Assembly: GCA_034002865.1 (NCBI GenBank)
Contig: JAVEZR010000001.1
Coordinates: forward strand, 53,751 to 117,750
Origin: UBA5209 sp034002865
Lineage (GTDB): Bacteria; Patescibacteriota; Dojkabacteria; SC72
Length of the DNA: 64,000 bases
Reading direction: 5' to 3'
Each line of letters begins with the position of its first letter. Positions within the stretch are counted from its first letter, which is position 1. Shown here one piece after another: positions 24,687-33,733 of this stretch. The position numbers and the translations under genes were made by a program. The notes below the pieces were generated by a model. The model was not told where the DNA came from. It did no database searches and was given only the letters and a program-made list of their open reading frames with translations.

Positions 24687-26509
24687 TATGTCTTAAGGAT
24701 ACTTAAAAATGCCTCTTGTGGGATATTAACTTGACCTACCATCTTTAACCTCTTCTTACCTTTCTTCTGTTTCTCTAAGAGTTTTAATCGTCTAGTGTAA
24801 TCACCTCCGTACAGTTTAGCAGTTACATCTTTTCTAAATGCTTTTACATCCTCTCTTGCAATTATCTTAGCCCCTATGGCAGCTTGAAGCGGTATAGGGA
24901 ACTGTTGTCTAGGTATTTCATTTTTCATCACTTCTAGAAGCTTAGAGGCTTTAGATTGTGCTAACTCTCTTGTTTCTAAGAAGCTTAGCGCTGGTATTTC
25001 TTCATGATTAACAAGTACAGCTACTTTTACTAAATCTACAGGGAAGAAATCTATCAATTCATACTCCATAGAGGCATATCCACTAGATTTGTTTTTAAGT
25101 TGATCAAAGAAATTAGAAACTAAACTTGCTAATGGCATATCATACTCTAAAACTATATATTGATCCTTTAGCTGTATACTCCCTGATTTCGCTGTTATAT
25201 ATTCTGTATTAACATATTGGCCTCTTTTGGTTTGGCATAGCTCCATTAGTACTCCCATATATCTATCTGGAGTCATTAGTTTTAATCTTACCCACGGTTC
25301 TAATATCTCTGATATTTCAGATGGATCTGGTAACTCCTGTGGTGTTTGTATTGTTATCTTCTCTCCTGTTATCTTTGTAATCTCATACTCTACAGTAGGT
25401 GCTGTTATTATTAACTCTACATCATGCTCTCTTTCTAATCTTTCTTGGATAATTTCCATATGTAGTAGCCCAAGGAAGCCACACCTGAATCCAGAGCCTA
25501 AGAGATTAGATCTTTGGTCTGTAAATGTTAATGAAGCATCATTCATACTTAATTTGTTTAACCCTATCTTAAGAGGTTGATAGTCATCTGACGTAACGGG
25601 AAAGAATGTAGCAAAGACATTTGGTTTAGGAGTTCTGTATCCTTCTAGAGCTTCAGTCTTAGGGCTATCTGAGATTGTATCTCCTACTGTAAAGAAACTT
25701 ATATCTTTAAATCCGGTGGCTATATATCCTACCTCTCCTGTATCTAAATGTTCTGTTTCTTCCAAATCTGGAGTAAATATTCCCACCTCTGTTGGTTTAA
25801 ATACCTCTTTCTTTTGTAGTATGTATAGGTCTGTTGATTTGCCAGGTGTATATACTATCTTTCCATCAAAAACTCTAACAGCGACAACTACACCCCTATG
25901 TTCATCGTAGAAAGAATCGAAGATTAAACTTTTTAAAGGAGAGTTTATATCACCCTGTGGAGCAGGGCATTTCTCAACTATCCTATCAAGGAGTAATTCT
26001 ACACCCTCTCCTGTTTTCCCAGATACTTTTATTATCTCCTCTTTTCTAAATCCTAGGAGATTTTCTAATTCCTGTTCTCTAGCAGCAATATCTATATTTG
26101 GTAAATCTATTTTATTTATTACAGGGATTAGTGTTAGTCCTAAATCTAGCGCCTTCTGTGTATTAGAGATTGTCTGTGCTTGTACTCCTTGTGATGCATC
26201 TACAAGAAGTATTGCAGCCTCACATGCAGCTAGAGACCTTGAGACTTCATATGAGAAGTCTACATGTCCTGGTGTATCTATTAGATTGAGTTGGTGTTCT
26301 TTCCATATCATTCTACACGCCTGTAGCTTTATAGTGATGCCTTTCTCTTGCTCTAAGTCTAATCGATCTAATACTCTAGAATCTCTCTTATCCCTAGAGA
26401 TATCTATATGAGCAGCTTCAAGCATTCGATCTGCTAATGTAGATTTCCCATGATCTATGTGAGCTATTATGGAAAAGTTTCTAATTTTGTTTAAAGCTGT
26501 GTTACCCAT
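24686..26509 (-). CDS. lepA: Elongation factor 4 (LepA)
   Basis: A 607-residue translational GTPase with all EF4 landmarks: G1 AHIDHGKSTLADRM, G2 in KGITI, G3 DTPGHVDFSYEV, G4 NKIDLP, and the C-terminal domain (CTD) unique to EF4 ending GQVNIPQEAF. Length equals other LepA. It remodels stalled or back-tracked ribosomes. A TATAAT lies 10 bases upstream of the ATG, and a terminator for the preceding operon lies just beyond it, so lepA-recF is a separate unit. Confidence 0.97.
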   Translation of the reverse strand: MGNTALNKIRNFSIIAHIDHGKSTLADRMLEAAHIDISRDKRDSRVLDRLDLEQEKGITIKLQACRMIWKEHQLNLIDTPGHVDFSYEVSRSLAACEAAILLVDASQGVQAQTISNTQKALDLGLTLIPVINKIDLPNIDIAAREQELENLLGFRKEEIIKVSGKTGEGVELLLDRIVEKCPAPQGDINSPLKSLIFDSFYDEHRGVVVAVRVFDGKIVYTPGKSTDLYILQKKEVFKPTEVGIFTPDLEETEHLDTGEVGYIATGFKDISFFTVGDTISDSPKTEALEGYRTPKPNVFATFFPVTSDDYQPLKIGLNKLSMNDASLTFTDQRSNLLGSGFRCGFLGLLHMEIIQERLEREHDVELIITAPTVEYEITKITGEKITIQTPQELPDPSEISEILEPWVRLKLMTPDRYMGVLMELCQTKRGQYVNTEYITAKSGSIQLKDQYIVLEYDMPLASLVSNFFDQLKNKSSGYASMEYELIDFFPVDLVKVAVLVNHEEIPALSFLETRELAQSKASKLLEVMKNEIPRQQFPIPLQAAIGAKIIAREDVKAFRKDVTAKLYGGDYTRRLKLLEKQKKGKKRLKMVGQVNIPQEAFLSILKT

Positions 26510-26519
26510 ATATCAGGGT

Positions 26520-26525
26520 ATTATA
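26520..26525 (-). promoter_or_regulatory. -10 box of lepA-recF
   Basis: TATAAT on the minus strand, 10 bases before the lepA ATG, giving a predicted leader of about 3-4 bases. No good -35 was found. Confidence 0.5.
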
Positions 26526-26540
26526 TCGAGAATATTGTTA

Positions 26541-26574
26541 TATTAAAAGGAAAGAGAGTGTATATGCTCTCTTT
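26541..26574 (-). terminator. Intrinsic terminator of the rpsT operon
   Basis: Read on the minus strand: AAAGAGAG, 8-base loop, CTCTCTTT (perfect 8-bp stem), then CCTTTTAATA. It lies after the 26600 gene and before the lepA promoter. Confidence 0.75.
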
Positions 26575-26599
26575 AACGTATTTTAGATATCTACGTTTG

Positions 26600-27256
26600 T
26601 CAATCTAAAAAAGTAATTGACTCTATGATGTGCCAATATCCTAATTCTGCTAAACCTCTAAATCTTATATCTAGGATATTATCTTTATGTTCTACAACAT
26701 ACCCGCTACTTAAGAATGCTACATTCCCAGGTATATACATGTAGGCATCCTTCCCTGATATTAATATCTCAGTGTAGTTTAAGGAGGCATTCATTAGAGG
26801 ATCTTCATTCTCAATATCCTCTTGGAGAGTTTTAACATACTCTAAGGTTTTTGTACTATTTGTGCCTGGTACGATCCAAAGATATGCTTGTCTTTCTGTA
26901 CCCTCTTTCTCATTCATTGCGTGAGCTATTATTGAATCATTATCACTTATCTCGACTTCCCAATCGGACGGATATTTAAAGGAAATTCCATATTTAGTAT
27001 TTGTATATACTTGCCAATCTGCATATTCATCAATTTTGTTATCATCGGATGCAGTTTCCTCTTCCTCTACTGTTTGTACTTCCTTACCAAGTAATTCATC
27101 AATGTATTTTTGACCATCCAAAAACAGGTACGTAAGAGTAAGGCCCCCAATAATGAAAATTATTAGAAGAAGGACAAGAGCAAGAGAATTCTTCTTTGGA
27201 GATTTTTCCTCTATTACAGGTATCTCTTGTGGTGTGTTCATTCCTGCAGTATCCAT
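26600..27256 (-). CDS. Anchored extracytoplasmic protein, PsbP-like fold
   Basis: A 218-residue protein with a short N-terminal tail, one membrane helix (about 26-47), an acidic linker and a domain opening with WQVYTNTKYGISFKYPSDWE. That YG-[IF]-SF-x-YP-x-W opening is typical of PsbP/Mog1-like domains that are frequent on Patescibacteria cells; their function there is unknown. It is the last gene of a minus-strand run from rpsT and is followed by a clear terminator. An internal ATG 15 bases in (MNTPQ) is an alternative start. Confidence 0.65.
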   Translation of the reverse strand: MDTAGMNTPQEIPVIEEKSPKKNSLALVLLLIIFIIGGLTLTYLFLDGQKYIDELLGKEVQTVEEEETASDDNKIDEYADWQVYTNTKYGISFKYPSDWEVEISDNDSIIAHAMNEKEGTERQAYLWIVPGTNSTKTLEYVKTLQEDIENEDPLMNASLNYTEILISGKDAYMYIPGNVAFLSSGYVVEHKDNILDIRFRGLAELGYWHIIESITFLD

Positions 27257-27279
27257 ATTAAGTATGTTCTTTAAATTAA

Positions 27280-27831
27280 CTATTGAATCTCTTTTATGTT
27301 TAATTCGAAGTCTTCTTCAAATCTAACATCTGAAAAACTCTCTATGTAAAGATATATTACATATGTTTCTTTAGGTGCAAGAGTAATCTTTTGAGTTAGG
27401 GGATTACCATTAGATTCCTGTAATCTATATCTCTGTTCTCCTATTATTATCCCAATATCAGAGTTTGTACGTATGGATGTTCCTCCATATATTTCTAAAT
27501 TAACACTCTCCTCCTTATTATTCACTATCTCTATTATAGGTTTAGAGTAGCTATCTGCTTCTCTTTTTACTAACTTAGTTTTATATGTATATATATCTTC
27601 ATTACTATCTATTCTTTCATTTAGAAAGATTAGATGAGATCCCCCTATGATATTAACTTTTAATCCTGAAGAGTTTGTTACTCCTAGAACATCCAAATCT
27701 TTTAATTTTTTTGTAATTGGTTGTAGATTAACAACAGTTATAGCGGGGATGATGAAGAGTAGGGCTAGTAACCCTAATGCTATTGGTTCTAATACTAAGG
27801 CTAATGTTTTTTTAACTTTGTTCTCTTTCAT
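27280..27831 (-). CDS. Membrane protein with extracytoplasmic beta domain, unknown
   Basis: A 183-residue protein with one N-terminal membrane helix (about 10-34, LALVLEPIALGLLALLFIIP) and a 145-residue outer domain of alternating strands (ESVNLEIYGGTSIRTNSDIG, KETYVIYLYIESF). No family recognised. It follows the preceding membrane-protein gene after 2 bases, so the two are likely partners or at least co-translated. Confidence 0.6.
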   Translation of the reverse strand: MKENKVKKTLALVLEPIALGLLALLFIIPAITVVNLQPITKKLKDLDVLGVTNSSGLKVNIIGGSHLIFLNERIDSNEDIYTYKTKLVKREADSYSKPIIEIVNNKEESVNLEIYGGTSIRTNSDIGIIIGEQRYRLQESNGNPLTQKITLAPKETYVIYLYIESFSDVRFEEDFELNIKEIQ

Positions 27832-27833
27832 AT

Positions 27834-28382
27834 TTAGTAGTATCTCTTATTATCAGGATATACATTATTACTTTCAATTTCAAATGTTTTTACAGCTCCT
27901 ACTCCACAGAGGAATGCAAAGGAACCTGCAAGAATTCCAACCCATGTATATGTACTATCTTGTAGTACATTTATTACAACAATGGATGATGCTACCCAAA
28001 GGAATGCACACCAAATGAATATCTTAAGAAAGGTTGTATCATCTTTTGTAATCCACTGTAAGATATTAAACTTTGTTACCTTTACAATGGTCTTAGGATT
28101 ACCAACGGTTGATTGAAATATTGCTGTTTTAAATATGAAATATGCAGTAGGTATTGCTAAGAAAAGGAACATTGAGAGATCAGAGAAAGAGTTTACAAAA
28201 AGAGTAATCGCTTTATCTTCAAAATATATTTGTGTTGAAAATATACCATTAAGCTCATTACCAACTTCAATGGTAAGGCCATATATGGCACTTGTTAGGA
28301 ATATTCCTAATACTTTTCCCGCAATCATTAGTATTGCAGGAAACAGAGAGTTTTTAAGCGCTCTTTTTAGCAGTTTTGACAT
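27834..28382 (-). CDS. Polytopic membrane protein, unknown
   Basis: A 182-residue protein with about four membrane helices (near 15-35, 68-87, 120-138 and 145-162). No conserved motif was recognised. The gene overlaps the 3' end of rpsT by 29 bases in another frame and is part of the rpsT operon. The C-terminus is hydrophilic (ESNNVYPDNKRYY). Confidence 0.6.
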   Translation of the reverse strand: MSKLLKRALKNSLFPAILMIAGKVLGIFLTSAIYGLTIEVGNELNGIFSTQIYFEDKAITLFVNSFSDLSMFLFLAIPTAYFIFKTAIFQSTVGNPKTIVKVTKFNILQWITKDDTTFLKIFIWCAFLWVASSIVVINVLQDSTYTWVGILAGSFAFLCGVGAVKTFEIESNNVYPDNKRYY

Positions 28383-28650
28383 TATCTATGGACAGTTTGT
28401 TAAGTTGAATTGCAAGTCTAGACTTCTTACGACTTGCTGTACCCTTCTTTATAACATTTTTCTTAGCTGCCTTGTCAAGAACTTTATTAGTTTGTTTTAA
28501 AGATTTCTCTGCAGCCTCTTTCTCTCCTGTACTTACTAATTCTTGGAATCTCTTTACAGATTTCTTAACTCTTTTTCTTAATCTATCGTTGTGTACAGTT
28601 CTTCTCTTTGTCTGTCTTAAGTCTTTTATTGATGTTTTTAGGTTTGGCAT
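28354..28650 (-). CDS. rpsT: 30S ribosomal protein bS20
   Basis: A 98-residue, strongly basic helical protein. MPNLKTSIKDLRQTKRRTVH and the C-terminal KKGTASRKKSRLA block are diagnostic for S20, which binds 16S rRNA in the body of the small subunit. Length is close to the usual 85-100. It is the first gene of an operon that continues into three membrane-protein genes. In many bacteria rpsT neighbours holA; here the two are 2.7 kb apart, separated by surface-protein genes. Confidence 0.95.
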   Translation of the reverse strand: MPNLKTSIKDLRQTKRRTVHNDRLRKRVKKSVKRFQELVSTGEKEAAEKSLKQTNKVLDKAAKKNVIKKGTASRKKSRLAIQLNKLSIDNVKTAKKSA

Positions 28651-28712
28651 TAGAAAAAAATATATTTAAAATGATTCAATATTGCGTTGTATTATATCTG
28701 TTAGGGCTATGT

Positions 28713-28741
28713 TTGTAAACAAAATATTAAATTGATACACT
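28713..28741 (+). promoter_or_regulatory. Promoter of the 28749 gene
   Basis: TTGTAA (28713-28718), 17 bases, TACACT (28736-28741), then 7 bases to the ATG. Predicted leaderless. Confidence 0.4.
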
Positions 28742-28748
28742 AGATTAT

Positions 28749-29162
28749 ATGCATAGTATCGATACAAAGAAAGTTATTGGTTTTTCTCTTCTCATTGTAA
28801 TACCTTTTTTGACGATTTTTTCTACACTGTATCTCCTTTTAAAAGAGGATGAAGTTAAAGGTATTCAGGTAGAGAGGGTGATGTCTGTGCAGGAACCATA
28901 TATTACAAATTTAATGCCAAAGATTGTTAATGTAAATGAAGAGTATATTTTTGTTCCAAGGGTTGTAGCTACTGACTTTAGTAATGTTACTATTACTGTC
29001 CAAGAGGGGCCTGAGTGGTTATGGGTAGATGGAGAGGGGATTGTAAGGGGTTATCCTCTTATAGAGGATATTGGTACATACAAGGTAGTTCTTAAGGTAG
29101 AAGATGAAGTAGGTAGCTCTACAATAACGGAATATGTTATCGTAGTAGATGATGAAGAATAG
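28749..29162 (+). CDS. Anchored protein with putative Ig-like domain
   Basis: A 137-residue protein: membrane helix at about 9-30, then one domain beginning MPKIVNVNEEYIFVPRV with GPEWLWVDGEGIVRGYPL and ending TITEYVIVV. This is the pattern of He_PIG/cadherin-like Ig domains (x-P-x-W-L-x-V-D...G-x-P). It is a small surface or periplasm-like adhesion module. It overlaps the next gene by 14 bases, indicating coupling with the FN3-like protein. Confidence 0.65.
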   Translation: MHSIDTKKVIGFSLLIVIPFLTIFSTLYLLLKEDEVKGIQVERVMSVQEPYITNLMPKIVNVNEEYIFVPRVVATDFSNVTITVQEGPEWLWVDGEGIVRGYPLIEDIGTYKVVLKVEDEVGSSTITEYVIVVDDEE

Positions 29163-29547
29163 AGGATTGTTTTTAATAACCGTAGTTACTGTACTCTCCC
29201 TTGTAGTAGGGCTATTTGTATTTAGAGTTTCAGGCTCTAGTAGCTCTCTTTCTATAGAGGGTTGTGATCCTTACAATGTAAAGATAGAGAAGGGGGAGAA
29301 AGAGAACTCTGTGGTAATATCTTGGAAGAGTAAGGCAGAGTGCTCTGCATATGTTATATATGGTGGTGAGATGAAAGATTTGCATTTAATAGGGATTGAT
29401 TTAGAGAATGAGATAAAGGATAGGGATCATAGGGTAGTTTTAAACTCCCTTATTTCTTCTAAGATATACTTCTTCTCTATAGTTTCGGATAGTACTACCT
29501 ATGGTAAAGATGGTTTACCAATATCATTCTCTATTTCTTCTCTCTAA
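29149..29547 (+). CDS. Anchored protein with fibronectin III-like domain
   Basis: A 132-residue protein with one N-terminal membrane helix (about 5-26) and an outer domain (residues 38-130) that reads like an FN3 or metallophosphatase N-terminal domain: NSVVISWKSKAECSAYVIYG and HRVVLNSLISSKIYFFSIVS. Two Cys (GCDPYN and AECSA) may form a disulfide. It is paired with the Ig-like gene upstream. The 3' end overlaps the convergent 29531 gene by 17 bases. Confidence 0.6.
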   Translation: MMKNRGLFLITVVTVLSLVVGLFVFRVSGSSSSLSIEGCDPYNVKIEKGEKENSVVISWKSKAECSAYVIYGGEMKDLHLIGIDLENEIKDRDHRVVLNSLISSKIYFFSIVSDSTTYGKDGLPISFSISSL

Positions 29548-31267
29548 CAATTTTCTCTTCAAAATATTTCTTTGGATTAGTATATTTATACTTAGTCATC
29601 TCTGCATCTTTATATATATCTGAGTTAAGGATAATTTGAGATAGTTTTACCCCTTCAGGTCTTGTATATACAGCCCATGCTGTTGCGAAGAGTACTATTC
29701 CTATTGCCAATCTTACAAAGAGGTTGTCTAATATTCCAGTAGATGGTGTAGTTACAGGTACTGTTGGATTATCACAGTCTTGAGCAACAACTATTGAAGC
29801 TTGAGATCTTAATGTTGAAGGATCAGATGGTATCTGTACAGGATTTACAATTACTTCATTTAGGTTTTCTCCAGTAAGTGCATTACTATCTGCTTTTGCT
29901 CTGAATACAATAGTTAGCTGTCCACTAGCAACTACACTCCAAGGAGATGATTGCTGCCATACTATCTCTTGTGTAGACCCTATATTTGATACAGTAGTTA
30001 AGGAACCATCTGTAGCCGCAGTTCCATTTACAACTGTACTTTCTACTACATATGTGAATCCAAGAGGTAGTTTGTCTTTTATAGAGGTTATTTCTTGAGT
30101 TATATCACTGTTGTTCTTAATAGAGATAGTGAATGTTGCAACATTATTACTCTCAACTCTCTCTATACATGATGGAGATGCTATCTTAGATGTGGAAAAG
30201 TTAGAGTGACTCTCTTCTTCCTCTTCTTCCTCATCTGTTTCCTCTACCACTGGTACTTCCTGGGAAAGAAATTCTACCTCAGTACTTACTACTCCAATAC
30301 TTGTATCATCTACAAATACCTCTGCTGTAATAGGTAGGGGGCCTTCATGATTGTCTAGGATAGCGAATGATTGATCACCTACGAAGTTAGTTGCATCGTA
30401 CAGGTTAGCTTTTGTAATTGTGACTGTACCTTTAGCACTTTCAATGTTTAGCCCTCCCTCTGTTGTTAATGTTTGGAACTTTGTTCCAAATGAGAAACTT
30501 ACTTTTACATTCTCACTACTTAACTGCCCAACAGAGATTGTAATTTGAGAGATCTTTGTTCTACCATCACTCTGTCTTTCAGTAGTTGCAGTAAGAGCAT
30601 TCGCACCTGTACTACCGCTCACATTAATATCTATAACTCTTCGACATATTATCGAATTAATGGAATCCCCTTTACTATCTGTTGCAGTAGCTAGAATATC
30701 AAGAGAGTTTACATCTTTGAAGTCAGTAACCTTTTTGTATATCTTTTTACCCTCTATTTTGTCCGGTGTATTAGATTGTGTATTTATTTTAAAGGTGTAG
30801 TTACTGTAATTCTCATTATCAAAAGTTGCCTCTATGTTAACTTCATCTTCGGGATTAATCTTACCTGTAATTAACTTTCCATCCTGATCTGTAAGTATCA
30901 TTTCCTGACATCTAGCGTCAGAAATACTTCGTATGTTACAACTTTTAAACCTATCTGTTGCAGTACTACTTTTGATTACATATTCGGAGAGTAGTTGTGT
31001 ATCACAGGCTATACTACATGCTTGGTCCGAGGGTACACTCTTTGAGCTAAAAAGAAATGCTTTCTTAGGATCTCCACAATCATTAACAACTGCAGGGTCT
31101 ATCATGTAACAACCACAGGTAATCTGATTTCCTTTTTGCTCCTCCTGTACGGTATCTGCAATTGCGTAAAAATATATTACTGCGCCTATTAAAGCAACTA
31201 TTAATATACCACCGACAATGAGTAAGACTCTTAAAGCTCTTTTTGTATTTCTACTCTGTGTCCTCAT
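29531..31267 (-). CDS. Large surface protein with DUF11-like domain and PSTG segment
   Basis: A 578-residue protein. An N-terminal membrane helix (about 11-35) is followed by a Cys-rich region (CGCYMIDPAVVNDCG, ACSIACDT), beta domains, an acidic run of Glu (about 345-352), and a DUF11-type domain (ATFTISIKNNSDITQEITSI, LPLGFTYVVESTVVNG). Then comes TTPSTGILDN, a second hydrophobic helix (about 518-536) and a 40-residue charged tail. The PSTG before a hydrophobic stretch resembles a sortase signal, but the long tail is unlike one. A TTGACA-18-TAAACT promoter (31311-31340) lies upstream. Confidence 0.65.
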   Translation of the reverse strand: MRTQSRNTKRALRVLLIVGGILIVALIGAVIYFYAIADTVQEEQKGNQITCGCYMIDPAVVNDCGDPKKAFLFSSKSVPSDQACSIACDTQLLSEYVIKSSTATDRFKSCNIRSISDARCQEMILTDQDGKLITGKINPEDEVNIEATFDNENYSNYTFKINTQSNTPDKIEGKKIYKKVTDFKDVNSLDILATATDSKGDSINSIICRRVIDINVSGSTGANALTATTERQSDGRTKISQITISVGQLSSENVKVSFSFGTKFQTLTTEGGLNIESAKGTVTITKANLYDATNFVGDQSFAILDNHEGPLPITAEVFVDDTSIGVVSTEVEFLSQEVPVVEETDEEEEEEESHSNFSTSKIASPSCIERVESNNVATFTISIKNNSDITQEITSIKDKLPLGFTYVVESTVVNGTAATDGSLTTVSNIGSTQEIVWQQSSPWSVVASGQLTIVFRAKADSNALTGENLNEVIVNPVQIPSDPSTLRSQASIVVAQDCDNPTVPVTTPSTGILDNLFVRLAIGIVLFATAWAVYTRPEGVKLSQIILNSDIYKDAEMTKYKYTNPKKYFEEKIVREKK

Positions 31268-31310
31268 GTAAAGGCAGTGTTTCGTATATTAATGGTTATC
31301 CCTACAATAG

Positions 31311-31340
31311 AGTTTATGAAAATACCTATGGTAATGTCAA
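31311..31340 (-). promoter_or_regulatory. Possible promoter of the 29531 surface-protein gene
   Basis: On the minus strand TTGACA (31335-31340), 18 bases, TAAACT (31311-31316). Start near 31304, leader about 37 bases. Confidence 0.4.
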
Positions 31341-31349
31341 TGAATATGT

Positions 31350-32276
31350 TTACAATATAGTGCAAAGGAGAGTAAGTCCTAGCTTTGGCTCTATCCTTCC
31401 TACCTTTATTTCATAATCTAAACTACTTAACTTCTCATATATCTTACTTATCCTTTCTTTTGTATATCTATTACTTGCACTTACTAATGGACTTAATGTA
31501 AATGGGGGTATTTTTAGTATTGAGGGCATTTCTGTATATTGGGTATTTTTTTCTACTAGATGTTTTGTCATTGTAAGCAGTCTGATATTTCTAAGTATCA
31601 TAGCTATTATGTAGTGGGGATCTGTGGAATTTCTGAGAAGATTCTCTAATATTAGTAGAGGCTTACCACTCTCACTATTTATCTCATCTAGTAATTTCCA
31701 GATGTCTTCTTCCAATGTATCAGGGGAGAACTCTCTTATATCCTCCTCTGTTATATTATCCTTCTCTATTAGCTTTAACTTCTTTAAATTGTTCTCAAAT
31801 CGTTGAGAATCATAGTTAGAGTATGTAGCGAGAAGATTAATAGCGTTACTGTTAATGCTAATATCCATTTTCTGTGTGATTTCTTTCGCCCATGTAAGAA
31901 AAGATCTTTTGTTGAACTTTGTATACTCTTCTAGTTGCTTATTTGATTTAAAGAATTTTACATACCTTGTTACTGCACTTACCTTTTGGTCTTCCCATAT
32001 TACAATTTGATCTGTTGTATTGTTGGGTAGATATTCTAAAAGGAAATTTACTATGGATTCTCTCTCTTTATTTCTATATACCCTTTTAAGAAATATTAAA
32101 CGAGAGGTACTAAAGAGGGAGGGAGAGGAGAGTAGGTCCACAAGGTCACTTGCTTTTACTTTCTCTACATCCAAGGTTATGTACTCGTTATCACTATTCT
32201 CTCGAAGGAGTGTAACAAATTTCTTTGCTTGAGAGAGGGATATGTATGTTTCGTTACCTATGTATAGTTTGTACAT
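31350..32276 (-). CDS. holA: DNA polymerase III delta subunit
   Basis: A 308-residue HolA: N-terminal YKLYIGNETYISLSQAKKFV, LFSTSRLIFLKRVY, and the C-terminal collar region with DPHYIIAMILRNIRLLTMTK, which is characteristic. It is the clamp-loader subunit that opens the sliding clamp. No P-loop is expected and none is seen. Last gene of the alaS-ruvX-mltG-LCP-holA run, 3 bases after the LCP gene. Confidence 0.88.
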   Translation of the reverse strand: MYKLYIGNETYISLSQAKKFVTLLRENSDNEYITLDVEKVKASDLVDLLSSPSLFSTSRLIFLKRVYRNKERESIVNFLLEYLPNNTTDQIVIWEDQKVSAVTRYVKFFKSNKQLEEYTKFNKRSFLTWAKEITQKMDISINSNAINLLATYSNYDSQRFENNLKKLKLIEKDNITEEDIREFSPDTLEEDIWKLLDEINSESGKPLLILENLLRNSTDPHYIIAMILRNIRLLTMTKHLVEKNTQYTEMPSILKIPPFTLSPLVSASNRYTKERISKIYEKLSSLDYEIKVGRIEPKLGLTLLCTIL

Positions 32277-32279
32277 ATT

Positions 32280-33716
32280 CTATTGTGAAGTAGAAATATC
32301 TGAGTTTGTCTCGGAGATTTCTTTACCAAACAGAATTGAGATATCTTCTCCTCTTAGTTTGGTTGTTATATATTCTGGCTTAGTAGTGCCTGTAGGTTTA
32401 AAGTATTTAGAGAGTTGATTTACAGAATATTCAAATGAGTCCTCCTTATTACTAAATATGTAGACTCCTTCCTTATCACTGTAAAGGTTCCCTATGAATT
32501 TTATATCAAGATATTTAAAATCTTTTCTTAATGACTGAGTTTCGTTATATGTATTTTGATATCCCAAACCAGTATTGTAAGTGTATATAGAGGGGTCTTC
32601 AGAGTAGAGCTGTGGATTCTTTAATATTAAGTCTACATACTCTTTTATATTATCGTATTTACCTAATCCTTCTATTGGACCTATTGCATATGCTCCTGTA
32701 TTTACTACATTTTGGCTAGTAATCAGAGATGAGTTGCCTGCGGATGGATCTAGGACAAAGGAGTATGTATTTCCTTTCTTCTCATCAAACTCTTTGAGCA
32801 AATTCACTCCAGCCTCTATATCATCTAAGGTAAATTCAGAGATTTTTATATTATTTTGTATAGCGCTCATTAAATCCATTATCTTTTTAGGATTGAGTAA
32901 TGTTTCAGAGCTTAATACTAAGTCTTTAAATGCAATTATTACCTTCTGCTGTCTTCTTGCTCTTGCGAAATCAGTCCCCTCATTGTTATGCATAGAGTGT
33001 CTTGATCTTGAATATTTCAATGCGGTAGTACCGTCCATTAACTGTGGTCCTGATTTAAAGCTAATGGTTTCATATCTGGAGCCTTTTGGATACATGTAAT
33101 CAGTAAAACTGTTCTCTACATTAACATATACACCTCCTACAGCATCTATCAGCTGTACAAAGCCATTGAAATCGATCATTGCATGGTACTGTATTTCCAT
33201 TCCAGTCATTTGTTCAACGATATCTCTTAGTGCAAGTAATCCGGAGTCTTTCTTTTTCTGTTCATTTACAGCGTATGCAGAGTTTATCTTATTAAACCAA
33301 TACTTATCTCTATTTACTTGTACATGGAAATCTCTTGGAATGGATACCATTACAATGTCTTTTGTATCATGATTAAAGGATGCAACTATTATGGTGTCTG
33401 TATTCATTAAATTTCCTTTCTCTCTTGTATCTACACCAATTAACAGAACATTTGTATATTTGCCTGTACTATCTTTCTTAAGCTCTGGCTTTGCTTCTGG
33501 TTTTAGTATGTTTGTTGGTGTAAATTGGAAACCTATATCTGAAGATACTTTATACCCTTTGTAGAGAAGATATATTCCAGAAGTAATACCACCGATGAGA
33601 AAAATGGCAAGTACAACCAGTAACCATGGAGTTTTTTTCTTTGTTCTTACACCATTGTATCTTGGAATCTTGGTCTTTGCCAACTCTTTGTCACTCATGT
33701 TTATGGATACTTCCAT
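32280..33716 (-). CDS. LytR-CpsA-Psr family wall-polymer transferase
   Basis: A 478-residue type II membrane protein: cytoplasmic N-tail, helix at about 29-51, then an LCP domain with TNVLLIGVDTREKG, DTIIVASFNHDTKDIVMVSIPRD, KINSAYA, LDGTTAL-type MDGTTALKYSRSRH and DFARARRQQ. The conserved Asp/Arg residues that bind pyrophosphate of polyprenyl substrates are present. LCP enzymes attach glycopolymers to peptidoglycan, or proteins to glycans, outside the membrane. The C-terminus (about 360-478) is an extra domain. A second start (MSDKE, 33698) is possible. Sits after mltG, consistent with wall work. Confidence 0.92.
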   Translation of the reverse strand: MEVSINMSDKELAKTKIPRYNGVRTKKKTPWLLVVLAIFLIGGITSGIYLLYKGYKVSSDIGFQFTPTNILKPEAKPELKKDSTGKYTNVLLIGVDTREKGNLMNTDTIIVASFNHDTKDIVMVSIPRDFHVQVNRDKYWFNKINSAYAVNEQKKKDSGLLALRDIVEQMTGMEIQYHAMIDFNGFVQLIDAVGGVYVNVENSFTDYMYPKGSRYETISFKSGPQLMDGTTALKYSRSRHSMHNNEGTDFARARRQQKVIIAFKDLVLSSETLLNPKKIMDLMSAIQNNIKISEFTLDDIEAGVNLLKEFDEKKGNTYSFVLDPSAGNSSLITSQNVVNTGAYAIGPIEGLGKYDNIKEYVDLILKNPQLYSEDPSIYTYNTGLGYQNTYNETQSLRKDFKYLDIKFIGNLYSDKEGVYIFSNKEDSFEYSVNQLSKYFKPTGTTKPEYITTKLRGEDISILFGKEISETNSDISTSQ

Positions 33717-33733
33717 CGGCAGTTTAGAGTAAT

